This document shows, one piece after another, positions 8,303 to 17,105 of a DNA stretch of 64,000 bases (positions are counted from its first letter, which is position 1; each line of letters starts with the position of its first letter). Under the pieces are notes generated by a model. It ran no database searches. It was not told the origin of the DNA and saw only the letters and a program-made list of their open reading frames with translations. Position numbers and translations under genes: made by a program. Source of the stretch: an uncultured Thiothrix sp. (GTDB taxonomy: Bacteria; Pseudomonadota; Gammaproteobacteria; Thiotrichales; Thiotrichaceae); NCBI RefSeq assembly GCF_937873765.1, contig NZ_CALMZC010000051.1:26647-90646 (forward strand). The letters are read 5' to 3'.

Positions 8303-8941
8303 ATGGAAAAGTTTACTGTCCATCAAGGTTTAGTCGTGCCATTAGATCGAGCCAATGTTGATACGGATGCCATCATTCCTAAGCAATATTTGAAATCGAT
8401 TAAACGCACGGGTTTTGGCCCGACCTTATTTGATGATTGGCGTTATACGGAGCCGGGCGAACCCGGAATGGATCACAGTAAACGTGCCGTGAATCAAGAC
8501 TTCGTACTCAATTTCCCGCGTTATGGGGGAGCTTCTATCCTGATAGCGCGGGAAAACTTTGGCTGTGGCTCGTCGCGTGAACATGCGGTGTGGGCTTTAG
8601 ATGATTATGGCATTCGTGTGGTTATTGCGCCGAGTTTTGCAGATATTTTCTTTAATAACAGCTTCAAAAGTGGCTTACTGCCGATTTATTTGGATGCTGC
8701 CAGCGTGGAGCGCTTATTCAAAGAAGTGGAAGCTAATCCGGGCTATCAATTGACGATTGATTTAGCGGCACAGAATGTCATCACGCCAAGCGGTGACAAG
8801 CTCGCTTTTGAGATTGATGCATTCCGCAAGTTTTGCTTATTGAATGGCTTGGATGATATTGGCCTGACTTTGCAACACGCCAGTGATATTCAAGCGTATG
8901 AAACTAAGCGCAAACAAACCGCGCCTTGGTTGTTTAATTAG
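8303..8941 (+). CDS. leuD: 3-isopropylmalate dehydratase small subunit
   Basis: 212 aa, the usual length for LeuD, the swivelling domain partner of LeuC. Typical motifs: [21 protein letters not shown] near the N-terminus, [21 protein letters not shown] in the middle, and [25 protein letters not shown] precedes the ATG. It follows the entericidin gene by 11 bp and precedes leuB by 9 bp. Confidence 0.97.
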   Translation: MEKFTVHQGLVVPLDRANVDTDAIIPKQYLKSIKRTGFGPTLFDDWRYTEPGEPGMDHSKRAVNQDFVLNFPRYGGASILIARENFGCGSSREHAVWALDDYGIRVVIAPSFADIFFNNSFKSGLLPIYLDAASVERLFKEVEANPGYQLTIDLAAQNVITPSGDKLAFEIDAFRKFCLLNGLDDIGLTLQHASDIQAYETKRKQTAPWLFN

Positions 8942-8950
8942 AGGTTTACT

Positions 8951-10030
8951 ATGACGAAGAAAATTCTTGTTCTGCCCGGTGACGGTATTGGGCCAGAAAT
9001 CGTTGCCGAAGCCATGAAAGTGCTAAATCTGTTCGCGGATGAAGGCAGCTTACCTATGGAGGCTGAATACGCGCATATTGGCGGAGCAGGCTATGATGCA
9101 GAAGGTAAACCTTATCCAGAAACGACTCAGAGGCTTGCAAAAGCAGCAGATGCGATTTTGCTCGGTGCGGTCGGTGGCCCTAAATATGACACCCTAGATC
9201 GTCCTTTGCGCCCTGAACGCGGCTTATTAGCGATTCGTGCTGATTTAGGTTTATATGCGAATTTGCGTCCTGCGATTTTGTATGAAGAATTAGCCAGTGC
9301 TTCTTCGCTCAAGCCCGAGTTAGTCGCTAATTTGGACATTATGATTGTGCGCGAGTTGACGGGTGATATTTATTTTGGTCAACCACGTGGTATTGAGACT
9401 TTACCGAATGGCGAGCGGCGCGGCTTCAATACAATGGTCTACACTGAATCCGAAATCGAGCGCATTGGACGCACGGCTTTTGATACAGCAATGAAGCGTG
9501 GCAAAAAGTTGTGCTCGGTGGATAAGGCCAATGTGCTTGAAGCGACTGAGCTGTGGCGCGAAGTGATGATTCGTATCGGCAAAGATTATCCAGAAGTCGA
9601 GCTAAGCCATATGTATGTCGATAATGCGGCGATGCAACTGGTTCGTGCACCTAAGCAATTTGACGTGATGGTGACGGGCAATATTTTCGGCGATATTCTC
9701 TCCGATGCTGCAGCCATGCTGACCGGTTCGATTGGTATGTTGCCGTCCGCCTCCTTGAATAAAGCTGGTGTGGGGATGTATGAACCTATTCATGGTTCTG
9801 CCCCGGATATTGCAGGCAAAGGTATTGCTAACCCCTTAGCGACGATTTTGTCCGTCGCGATGTTGTTGCGTTATAGCTTGAATCAGCCAGACTTAGCAGC
9901 ACGAGTGGAGGCTGCGGTGAAGCAAGTCTTAGCACAAGGCTTCCGCACCGGCGATATTTACACAGAAGGCTGCGAAAAAGTGGGTACTGCGGCGATGGGT
10001 GATGCAGTTATTTCAGCTTTACGCAGCTAA
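8951..10030 (+). CDS. leuB: 3-isopropylmalate dehydrogenase
   Basis: 359-aa NAD-dependent decarboxylating dehydrogenase that converts 3-isopropylmalate to 2-oxoisocaproate in leucine synthesis. Visible motifs: [11 protein letters not shown] at the N-terminus, [21 protein letters not shown] (substrate arginines), the [15 protein letters not shown] segment, and [10 protein letters not shown] with [11 protein letters not shown] carrying the metal-binding aspartates. Length is normal. Last gene of the leu operon; a strong terminator follows. Confidence 0.97.
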   Translation: MTKKILVLPGDGIGPEIVAEAMKVLNLFADEGSLPMEAEYAHIGGAGYDAEGKPYPETTQRLAKAADAILLGAVGGPKYDTLDRPLRPERGLLAIRADLGLYANLRPAILYEELASASSLKPELVANLDIMIVRELTGDIYFGQPRGIETLPNGERRGFNTMVYTESEIERIGRTAFDTAMKRGKKLCSVDKANVLEATELWREVMIRIGKDYPEVELSHMYVDNAAMQLVRAPKQFDVMVTGNIFGDILSDAAAMLTGSIGMLPSASLNKAGVGMYEPIHGSAPDIAGKGIANPLATILSVAMLLRYSLNQPDLAARVEAAVKQVLAQGFRTGDIYTEGCEKVGTAAMGDAVISALRS

Positions 10031-10068
10031 ATTGTAAATTTTTCGCTATACTAAGCCCCTGTAGTAAA

Positions 10069-10115
10069 GCCCTCAGTCTCGTTTTTGCAACCGGCGAGCT
10101 GGGGGCGTTTTTTTT
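10069..10115 (+). terminator. intrinsic terminator after leuB
   Basis: GCCCTCAG and CTCG (10069-10081) pair with CGAG and CTGGGGGC (10095-10106), one bulged T, followed by eight T. This is a strong rho-independent terminator for the leu operon, ending 12 bp before the usg start. A TATACT box lies at about 10047-10052, so the hairpin could also act as a leader attenuator for the next gene. Confidence 0.8.
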
Positions 10116-10127
10116 GAGGACGATGAA

Positions 10128-11144
10128 ATGACTAAAACCTATGATGTTGCTGTGGTGGGGGCGACGGGTCTGGTGGGTGAAACCCTGCTGACCTTATTGG
10201 CTGAACGCAATTTTCCGGTAGGTCAAGTCTATGCTTTAGCCAGTGAAAATTCGTTTGGCAAAGAACTCGAATGTGGGCGCAAAACGCTAGATGTTGAAGA
10301 GCTAGCTGAGTTTGATTTTTCTAAAGTGCACTTGGCATTTTTTGCAGTGGACGCGGCACTTGCTGCTGAATATGTACCACTGGCTACTCAAGCGGGTTGT
10401 ACTGTGATCGATAACTCTACGCACTATCGGAATAATGTTGAAATTCCGCTGGTGATCCCTGCAATCAATCCAGAAGCACTAGCGGGTTATAAAAATAAGA
10501 ATATCATCGCTAGTCCGGGTAGTTCTACCATTCAACTAGCGCTGGCTTTAAAGCCAATCTTGAATGTCGCTAAGCTTATGCGCATTCAGATACTTGCTTG
10601 TGAGGCGGTATCTGGAGCAGGTCGTAGAGCTGTAGATGAGTTAGCAGGACAAACTGCTAGTTTGTTAAGTGGACGACCTGTTGAGTCAAAAGTTTTTGAA
10701 AAGCAGATTGCCTTTAATCTTTTACCACAAGTAGGTGATCTAATAGAGCAAGGTCATACTCAACAAGAGATGAGCTTGTTAAAGGAAATACGTCGAGTAT
10801 TAGCTCAGCCTAATTTACCCCTTAGCCCGACAGTAATTCGTGCTCCGGTGTTTTTTGGAACTGTGCTTGAGATGTATTTTGAAACAGAAATCCAGTTGCC
10901 GCTCACTCAATTAGAGTCTGTATTAGAAAATGCTAAAGGCTTAGAAGTGTTCGCGAAACATGGTGATTACCCGACTCCTGTGGTGGAGGCTGCTAATCAT
11001 GATCCTGTGTATGTAGGTCGTATTCGTGCTGATTTAACACAACCAAATGGCCATCATCTATGGTTGGTGAGCGATAATGTTCGCGGAGCTGCTCTCAATA
11101 GTGTGCAGATTGCGGAATTACTTGTGCAAACTGGTTTAAAGTGA
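10128..11144 (+). CDS. usg: Usg-like aspartate-semialdehyde dehydrogenase paralogue lacking the catalytic Cys
   Basis: 338-aa protein of the aspartate-semialdehyde dehydrogenase fold. The N-terminal NADP site reads VAVVGATGLVGETLL. The active-site loop reads ASPGSSTIQ where true Asd enzymes have SNPGCSTIQ or similar, so the catalytic cysteine is Ser132. This and its position between leuB and fimV match USG-1, whose role is unknown; in pseudomonads asd and usg both lie here. No genuine asd is seen in the window. It is probably not an active Asd. Confidence 0.8.
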   Translation: MTKTYDVAVVGATGLVGETLLTLLAERNFPVGQVYALASENSFGKELECGRKTLDVEELAEFDFSKVHLAFFAVDAALAAEYVPLATQAGCTVIDNSTHYRNNVEIPLVIPAINPEALAGYKNKNIIASPGSSTIQLALALKPILNVAKLMRIQILACEAVSGAGRRAVDELAGQTASLLSGRPVESKVFEKQIAFNLLPQVGDLIEQGHTQQEMSLLKEIRRVLAQPNLPLSPTVIRAPVFFGTVLEMYFETEIQLPLTQLESVLENAKGLEVFAKHGDYPTPVVEAANHDPVYVGRIRADLTQPNGHHLWLVSDNVRGAALNSVQIAELLVQTGLK

Positions 11145-11233
11145 AGCTTATCGGTTAATTCAGCACAAATTAATTCGACCCTGTAACAATAAGGCGAAGC
11201 AGAGAATTCTTATCAAATTGGTGAGAGTACCTG

Positions 11234-11262
11234 TTGACCTTGGGAAGATTGCTTGCTGTAAA
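11234..11262 (+). promoter_or_regulatory. candidate fimV promoter
   Basis: TTGACC (11234-11239), 17-bp spacer, TGTAAA (11257-11262), giving a ~125-nt leader before fimV. The -10 is weak (4/6). The 249-bp usg-fimV gap holds no ORF or clear terminator. Confidence 0.4.
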
Positions 11263-11393
11263 GCACTGATATATAGTTGAATGCTAACAATACCAATAAA
11301 TCACTATTCATCCAGAATTCTAAATCTAAGGGCTGACGCAAACTCAGGGGATGAACAGAGATGCAACCGTTGCACTAGTAAAGGGGAATCGCA

Positions 11394-14300
11394 GTGAAAA
11401 AACAGGCTCTAAGTATAGCCGTGATGATCGCGGGTGCATATCCTGCGGCGTCGAACGCGCTGAGTCTTGGCGATATCGAGTCAAACTCCAACCTGAATCA
11501 ACCACTGCGTGCTAAGATCGAATTACTCGCTGCGGGTGTGCAGGACGCAAAGCAGTTACAGGTTCGCTTAGCGCCAGCTAGCGTGTTCAATCGTGTTGGT
11601 ATTGAACGCCCAGCCTTTTTAGATAGCTTACGCTTTTCTACTAGTGTGCAAAATGGCAAGCCAGTGATTTTGGTGAGTTCGGATAGACCGATTACTGAGC
11701 CATTTGTCAATTTTCTCTTGGAAGTGAGCTGGCCGCAAGGGCAATTATTAAAAGAATATACGGTGATGCTGGATCCACCCGTGCTGATGCAACCCGGTAA
11801 TACTGTGGCAGGCAATGAAGCCGCTGTGCGCGCTGAGCCGCGTGCAAATGGTACAGTCAATCGTCCCGCTCCTGTTGTACCGGTACAGCCAGAATCAGAA
11901 TTACTAGCAGATGCGCAAGCACCTGTGCAAGAAGTAGCTCCACAAACAGCGCGTCAAGTACGGGTGCAACAACAGCCGCGTCGTGCTGCACCGAATCGTC
12001 AAGCTAGTCAGCAGCGCGCAGCAACTCCTGCTCAAAGTGGCAGCCGTACTTATCGTGTACGCCCCGGTGATACGCTCTTCAAGGTTGCTAGCCAATTAAG
12101 TCAGCCGGGTACTAACATCGATCAAATGATGATGGCCTTGTATCGAGCTAATCCACAAGCCTTTATCGATGGTAATATCAATGGTTTGAAATCCGGTGTG
12201 ACTTTAAAAGCACCTGCCTTACGTAGTACTCAGTCGGTTAGCCGTGCAGAAGCACGTCGGCAAGTGCGGCAACATTATGTAGATTGGAAGAGGATCCGCG
12301 CTAATGAAGTGGCAAGAGCAAGTGTTTCTGAAGCGCCTGTTAAAGAACGTCCAGCCAGTCGCCCAGCCAATGATAATGCTCGCTTAGAAGTACTAGGCAA
12401 CAAAGAGAAAGCGGGTGGCAATGAGCCAGTCGTTGCCGGAGCGGGTAAAGAGCGCTTGGCCAATCTAGAAAAAGAATTAGCCTTAGCGCGTGAGTCTTTA
12501 TCAAGCCAACAACGTGAAAATACGGATCTTAAGTCACGGGTTGATGAACTAGAAGCAATGTTACGTAAGAAAAATCGTTTAATTACCTTACGTGATGAGC
12601 AATTGGCTGAGCTACAGAAATCCATGAATGGCGGCAAGCCTGTCGCAGGTCAAACACCAACGACTGAAGCTAATCTTGGGTCTAAGCCAATTGAGTCGCA
12701 ACCTGCAGAAGCTAAGCCAACTGAACCCGTTGTAGCTCAGCCAGAGCCAACTACGACTACACCGCTAATTAATGGGCAAGCACAGCCCCAACCGAATCCA
12801 GATTCACCCACTGCTCAGACCAACGGCAGCGATATTCAGAATTATTTGGGTAATGCCACTAATAATAATGAAGTCATGCGTACTAATCCTGAGCAGCAGC
12901 AAGCCGGTATGCCTGATAGTCAAGGCAATGCGCTGATGACTCCAGCTCAACGTGCAGCGGCAGCGGCAGCAGCACTCAATGGCGACTTAAATTCTAATCC
13001 ACAAAATGGCAGTAATTTACCGAATGGTACTATACCTGATCCGACTCAGCCTAATCCTGCACAGTCAGGTACAGCACTGAATCCAGCGAATCCGGTCAAT
13101 CCAGCACAGCCTGATCCACAAGCGGCTGTACTACAACCGGCTGAACCTACGCCGGTTACACCGCCTGCAGAAGTTCAAACACAACCCACTGAACCGGTAA
13201 AACCTGCTCAGTCACCTTTTGTAGATGCACAAGGTGGTGATGATTTAATGAGTATGTTGACTTCACCCTTAGCATGGAAGATCGGTGCAGGTGCTTTACT
13301 CTCCTTATTATTGTTAGCTCTATTAGCACGGTTCTTGGGCAAACGTAAATCTACTCCACCTCGTGAGCCTGAGTTTAATGAAGCTCAATTTGGTTTAGAT
13401 GATAATATTCCACCGGTGCATACCAATAATGCAGGCGGTGTCGACTTCTCTGATTTGGGCAAAGAGTTAGATAAGGCTGAACAAAAGCGTCCCACCTTTG
13501 ATGAGGTGGAGGATGATCCGTTTGGTGTCAACTTAGGCAATACGCATCAAGGCAGTAAAGCTGAGCCGATGAGTCATACAGCGGTTAAAACAGCGGATCA
13601 GTCTGAAGATGAAGACGAAGTGTTGATGGAGGCTAATGTCTATATCGCTTACGGTCTGCATCAACAAGCCGAAAGTGAGTTGAAAAAGGCTTTGGAGAAA
13701 TATCCAGATCGTTTGGAGTATCGCCATAAACTCTTAGAAAACTATTTCGCTGCTAATAACCGTGAAGCCTTTGATGAGCAAGCACAGATTTTTGCGAATA
13801 GCCGCAATGCAGATCGCCAAGGAAAGTTGTGGAAAGATGTGATGACTTGGGGTGCAAAGATTAGCCCTGATAACTCACTGTATAGTAATGGTGCTGCTAG
13901 CGGTTTGGGTAAAATGGCTGCGAGTGGTGCAGCTATCGGGGCAGCAGTAGCAGGTGTCGCAGGCTTAGCAACACGTGACGTCCAAGCAGATGAGCATAAA
14001 TCTGAACTAGGTTTCAATGCACCAGATGATCATAAGGTGAGTTTAAAAGATGATTTAGCCGCAGCACTGAATGCTTTAGAAGATGACGATCTCAACAATA
14101 ATCCTAAGCATGATGAATTTGATTTCAACCTAGATGATTTTGATACTGAGTTAAATACTAAGTCGAATGTAGCAGCTAGTGGTTTGGATACTGGGTTTGC
14201 TAAATCGGGTCGTCAAGATTTCCAAGCGGCAGAGACCGCCTTATTAGCGGATGATGACCTTGATTTCAACCTAGATGATTTAGTCGGTAATTCAGCGAAT

Positions 14301-14984
14301 GAGCAAAAGTCTAGCCCAAGCCATGCGTTGAATAAGCATGATGAGTTGGATTTAGAGGGTTTAAGCTTTGATGCCCCACTCGATTTAGACCGGCCAATAA
14401 CTGCAGCTAAAGCACCTGAGCCAGCGATGGATGATCTTGATAATATGTTGGACATGGACTTTGACGAGCTGACTAAAACGGTCGATGCTCCCAAAGTTGC
14501 TTCAGCTGCGGATGAGTTGGATGATGGTAATCTGCTTGATTTCGATCTAGATCAATTGACGATGGATGCTGAGCCAGCTTCTGCAACGGGTAAAGCCGCT
14601 TTAGCAGCAACTGGGGTTGCGGCAGCGGCCTCTGCGACCAAGGCAGCGGATAATGTTACTAGTTTGAATCTGCATTTGGACAAAGATACCGGCATTAAGA
14701 AAATCCTGCCGCAGGATACTTTCTACACAGCGCCGGATGCAGTTCCTGCGAATCCAGACGATGATTGGTTAGGGGATATTGATGAAGCTTTATCCTTCCT
14801 CGATATGCCAGAAGAAGAATTGGATCTGCATGAAGCGCATATCAGTACGAAGTTAGATCTGGCGCGTGCTTATTTAGATATGGGTGATATTGAGGGTGCG
14901 CGCTCCACGCTGGAGGAGGTCATGGTCGAAGGTAATGATAATCAACGGCGTGAAGCGGAAACCTTACTCCATCAAACGGGTTGA
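11394..14984 (+). CDS. fimV: FimV/HubP-type polar hub protein
   Basis: 1196-aa inner-membrane protein of the FimV family, which organises the cell pole, type IV pili and twitching. Layout: signal peptide (about 1-23), FimV N-terminal domain (LSLGDIESNSNLNQPLRAKI ... FVNFLLEVSWPQGQLLKEYTV), LysM peptidoglycan-binding domain (about 217-272, YRVRPGDTLFKVASQL), coiled coil (about 355-410), Pro/Gln/Asn-rich linker, one membrane helix (about 624-650), then a long acidic cytoplasmic region with repeated DFNLDDFD/DLDFNLDDL patches, a TPR-like segment (VYIAYGLHQQAESELKKALEKYP) and the C-terminal FimV domain (STKLDLARAYLDMGDIEGARSTLEEV). The GTG start at 11394 has AGGGGAA upstream. Next to usg and truA, as in Pseudomonas. 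Confidence 0.95.
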   Translation: MKKQALSIAVMIAGAYPAASNALSLGDIESNSNLNQPLRAKIELLAAGVQDAKQLQVRLAPASVFNRVGIERPAFLDSLRFSTSVQNGKPVILVSSDRPITEPFVNFLLEVSWPQGQLLKEYTVMLDPPVLMQPGNTVAGNEAAVRAEPRANGTVNRPAPVVPVQPESELLADAQAPVQEVAPQTARQVRVQQQPRRAAPNRQASQQRAATPAQSGSRTYRVRPGDTLFKVASQLSQPGTNIDQMMMALYRANPQAFIDGNINGLKSGVTLKAPALRSTQSVSRAEARRQVRQHYVDWKRIRANEVARASVSEAPVKERPASRPANDNARLEVLGNKEKAGGNEPVVAGAGKERLANLEKELALARESLSSQQRENTDLKSRVDELEAMLRKKNRLITLRDEQLAELQKSMNGGKPVAGQTPTTEANLGSKPIESQPAEAKPTEPVVAQPEPTTTTPLINGQAQPQPNPDSPTAQTNGSDIQNYLGNATNNNEVMRTNPEQQQAGMPDSQGNALMTPAQRAAAAAAALNGDLNSNPQNGSNLPNGTIPDPTQPNPAQSGTALNPANPVNPAQPDPQAAVLQPAEPTPVTPPAEVQTQPTEPVKPAQSPFVDAQGGDDLMSMLTSPLAWKIGAGALLSLLLLALLARFLGKRKSTPPREPEFNEAQFGLDDNIPPVHTNNAGGVDFSDLGKELDKAEQKRPTFDEVEDDPFGVNLGNTHQGSKAEPMSHTAVKTADQSEDEDEVLMEANVYIAYGLHQQAESELKKALEKYPDRLEYRHKLLENYFAANNREAFDEQAQIFANSRNADRQGKLWKDVMTWGAKISPDNSLYSNGAASGLGKMAASGAAIGAAVAGVAGLATRDVQADEHKSELGFNAPDDHKVSLKDDLAAALNALEDDDLNNNPKHDEFDFNLDDFDTELNTKSNVAASGLDTGFAKSGRQDFQAAETALLADDDLDFNLDDLVGNSANEQKSSPSHALNKHDELDLEGLSFDAPLDLDRPITAAKAPEPAMDDLDNMLDMDFDELTKTVDAPKVASAADELDDGNLLDFDLDQLTMDAEPASATGKAALAATGVAAAASATKAADNVTSLNLHLDKDTGIKKILPQDTFYTAPDAVPANPDDDWLGDIDEALSFLDMPEEELDLHEAHISTKLDLARAYLDMGDIEGARSTLEEVMVEGNDNQRREAETLLHQTG

Positions 14985-15006
14985 GACTTCAATCTATAAT
15001 CGTTAT

Positions 15007-15034
15007 AAAGGCCGACTTGTTCGGCCTTTTGTTT
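15007..15034 (+). terminator. intrinsic terminator between fimV and truA
   Basis: Nine-bp stem AAAGGCCGA/TCGGCCTTT with loop CTTGT and trailing TTTTGTTT. It ends about 10 bp before the truA start, so truA is expressed by read-through or its own promoter. Confidence 0.8.
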
Positions 15035-15044
15035 GTTGGAACTC

Positions 15045-15830
15045 ATGAAATTAGCAGCTTGTGTAGAATATGATGGAACCGCGTTTTGCGGCTGGCAACG
15101 CTTAAGCCATGCCAGCACTGTGCAAGCCTCGGTGGAGCACGCACTTTCAGAAGTAGCTAATGAAAAGATTGATGCCGTCTGTGCGGGACGTACCGATAGC
15201 AGTGTGCATGCTAATGGGCAAATCATCCATTTTGAAACCAACGCTGAACGTCCTATGCGGGGTTGGTTATTTGGCTCGAATGTCAAATTACCGGATGGTA
15301 TTGCTTTGCGTTGGGTACAACCCGTGGCGGCTGATTTCCATGCTCGTTTTTCTGCCATTTCACGTCGCTATCGTTATATTATTTTGAATCGTTGGGCTAA
15401 GCCGGCCATCTTAAAAAATAAGGTCGCTTGGTATCATCACCCTTTAGATGCCGAGTTGATGCATGTAGCTGCACAAGCTTTAGTCGGTGAGTATGATTTT
15501 TCGAGCTTTCGGGCTTCCGGTTGCCAAGCCACTCATGCGCGCCGTGCAATCCGAAGCTTGCAAGTCAGTCGGCGAGACGATTTCATTTATATTGACATTG
15601 TTGCCAATGCTTTTTTACATCATATGGTGCGTAATATTGTCGGTTCACTATTGGAAGTAGGTAGCGGTGAGCGAAAGATTGAGTGGATGGCTGAGCTATT
15701 AGAGCAACGTGATCGCACCTTGGCAGGGATGACTGCGGCTGCCTCCGGTTTATATTTTGTCTATGTGGAATATCCCGCGCATTTTGGCTTGCCAGCTAGT
15801 TATATTCTGCCAGAGTTTGCTTTAAGTTAA
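15045..15830 (+). CDS. truA: tRNA pseudouridine(38-40) synthase
   Basis: 261-aa TruA that isomerises U38-U40 in tRNA anticodon arms. The catalytic aspartate is D51 in CAGRTDSSVHANGQ; other family segments are EYDGTAFCGWQRL and ANAFLHHMVRNIVGSLLEVG. ATG 15045 (MKLAACVEYDG) is chosen because it matches the family N-terminus; the TTG codons upstream fall in the terminator tail. It converges on the following lipoprotein gene and overlaps it by 4 bp. Confidence 0.95.
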   Translation: MKLAACVEYDGTAFCGWQRLSHASTVQASVEHALSEVANEKIDAVCAGRTDSSVHANGQIIHFETNAERPMRGWLFGSNVKLPDGIALRWVQPVAADFHARFSAISRRYRYIILNRWAKPAILKNKVAWYHHPLDAELMHVAAQALVGEYDFSSFRASGCQATHARRAIRSLQVSRRDDFIYIDIVANAFLHHMVRNIVGSLLEVGSGERKIEWMAELLEQRDRTLAGMTAAASGLYFVYVEYPAHFGLPASYILPEFALS

Positions 15831-16345
15831 CGGTTTGGAGTCCTAATTTTCTCTGCAGCCGTTTGGAGTAGCTGCTCAATTTGCTGAAAAAATTCAGGCT
15901 TAGGTGGTGCATTAGGGCGGCTGAGATAGACTAATTGCTGCTCATTCTCTCCTAAACGAATCGTTAATTTTTCGCTATAAGCCCGATCTGCGCTAGCTTG
16001 GCCTTGCGCAACTTTCAGCGTAGTGGCTGCAGTTTCCATCAATTTTTGTTCACTAACTAGCTTACGCAGGTTAGTTTCGGTTTCTGCGTCTAAAGGAGCG
16101 CTAACGGTTTTCAAATCTGTTGGAGTCCAGCAAGGGGTACTTTTAAACCATTGTGCACAACGGTTTTCCGTATCTTCAAAATAAGTATAGACGAGTTGAC
16201 CTTGCTCTAATTTTATATCGGTGTAGCTGCCTTCCGTGCTAGTGAAATAATGCAGTACTAAAGCTTCTTCCATCGGCAAACGTTCACAAGCCGTCAGTAA
16301 TAAGACAACTATAGTGAAGCTAAGACTAGTTGGCAGCAGTTTCAT
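15827..16345 (-). CDS. hypothetical lipoprotein
   Basis: 172 aa. MKLLPTSLSFTIVVLLLTAC is a lipoprotein signal peptide with lipobox LLTAC. The mature part contains YFEDTENRCAQWFKSTPCW, with two cysteines that could pair, and no domain I recognise. Monocistronic and convergent with truA. Confidence 0.7.
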   Translation of the reverse strand: MKLLPTSLSFTIVVLLLTACERLPMEEALVLHYFTSTEGSYTDIKLEQGQLVYTYFEDTENRCAQWFKSTPCWTPTDLKTVSAPLDAETETNLRKLVSEQKLMETAATTLKVAQGQASADRAYSEKLTIRLGENEQQLVYLSRPNAPPKPEFFQQIEQLLQTAAEKIRTPNR

Positions 16346-16508
16346 AACAAATGTGCACCGTGGACGAGACTAAAGTTACTGCTTAGAGTCTCTTGGGGAT
16401 TTAATAGTTCGAGGTAAAGATTCTTTAATAACGGATTTTCTAGGGATTAAGTTAGCTTAAGCTGAAAACGCGTTAAAATGCTGGCTACATTTGTTTAGAG
16501 GAATAAAC

Positions 16509-17036
16509 ATGAAATTCTGTAGCACTTGTGGGGCTAGGGTCAGTTTAAAAATTCCTGAGGGTGAAGATCGCCAGCGGCATGTTTGTGATGCCTGTAATAC
16601 GATTCATTATCAAAATCCCAAAATTATTACGGGTGTTATTGTCACGCATGGCGAGCAAGTTTTACTCTGTCGTCGCGCGATTGAGCCACGTTATGGCTTA
16701 TGGACGTATCCCGCAGGCTTTATGGAAAATGCTGAAACCTCAGCCCAAGCCGCTGCCCGCGAAGCTCAAGAAGAAGCGCAGGTTGAATTAACGAATCAAC
16801 GTTTATTTAGCCTAGTGGATGTACCGCATGCTAATCATGTGCATGTAATTTATTGCGCGGAATTAGCCAATGAAGTGTATGGCGCCGGTGTAGAAAGTTT
16901 GGAAGTGCGTTTATTTAACGAAGCTGACATACCGTGGAGTGAGTTAGCCTTCCAATCAGTTCACCGAAACTTGGAACTATTTCTTGCGGATCGCCAACAA
17001 GGCCAGCAACAAGTGCACCATATTCAGTTTGCTTAA
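16509..17036 (+). CDS. Nudix hydrolase with N-terminal zinc ribbon
   Basis: 175 aa. The N-terminal zinc ribbon has CSTCG and CDACN cysteine pairs, followed by a Nudix domain with box G-x5-E-x7-REAQEEAQV (GFMENAE...REAQEE), in which the usual near-terminal Gly is Gln. It hydrolyses nucleoside diphosphate-X compounds; the ribbon plus small size resembles stand-alone relatives of NADH pyrophosphatase/ADP-ribose hydrolases. ATG 16509 has GAGGAA 7 bp upstream; the longer frame from TTG 16491 is disfavoured. A stable hairpin follows. Confidence 0.88.
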   Translation: MKFCSTCGARVSLKIPEGEDRQRHVCDACNTIHYQNPKIITGVIVTHGEQVLLCRRAIEPRYGLWTYPAGFMENAETSAQAAAREAQEEAQVELTNQRLFSLVDVPHANHVHVIYCAELANEVYGAGVESLEVRLFNEADIPWSELAFQSVHRNLELFLADRQQGQQQVHHIQFA

Positions 17037-17043
17037 CAAAAGA

Positions 17044-17063
17044 CCCTAGCCCGAAGGCTAGGG
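17044..17063. terminator. hairpin between Nudix gene and lon
   Basis: Perfect 8-bp stem CCCTAGCC/GGCTAGGG closed by the loop CGAA, 7 bp after the Nudix stop and 42 bp after the end of lon on the opposite strand. No T-run, but the site suits a bidirectional terminator. Confidence 0.6.
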
Positions 17064-17105
17064 AATCTCAGTGAGAGCAAAGTCCATGCTAATGAAACTG
17101 AGTGT

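Noticed and set aside
11310..11392. GACGCAAACTCAGGGG-like stretch upstream of fimV, reminiscent of a c-di-GMP-I (GEMM) riboswitch
   Set aside because: The GGCAAACC half and the tetraloop-receptor stems of GEMM are not found, so only a chance core resemblance remains.
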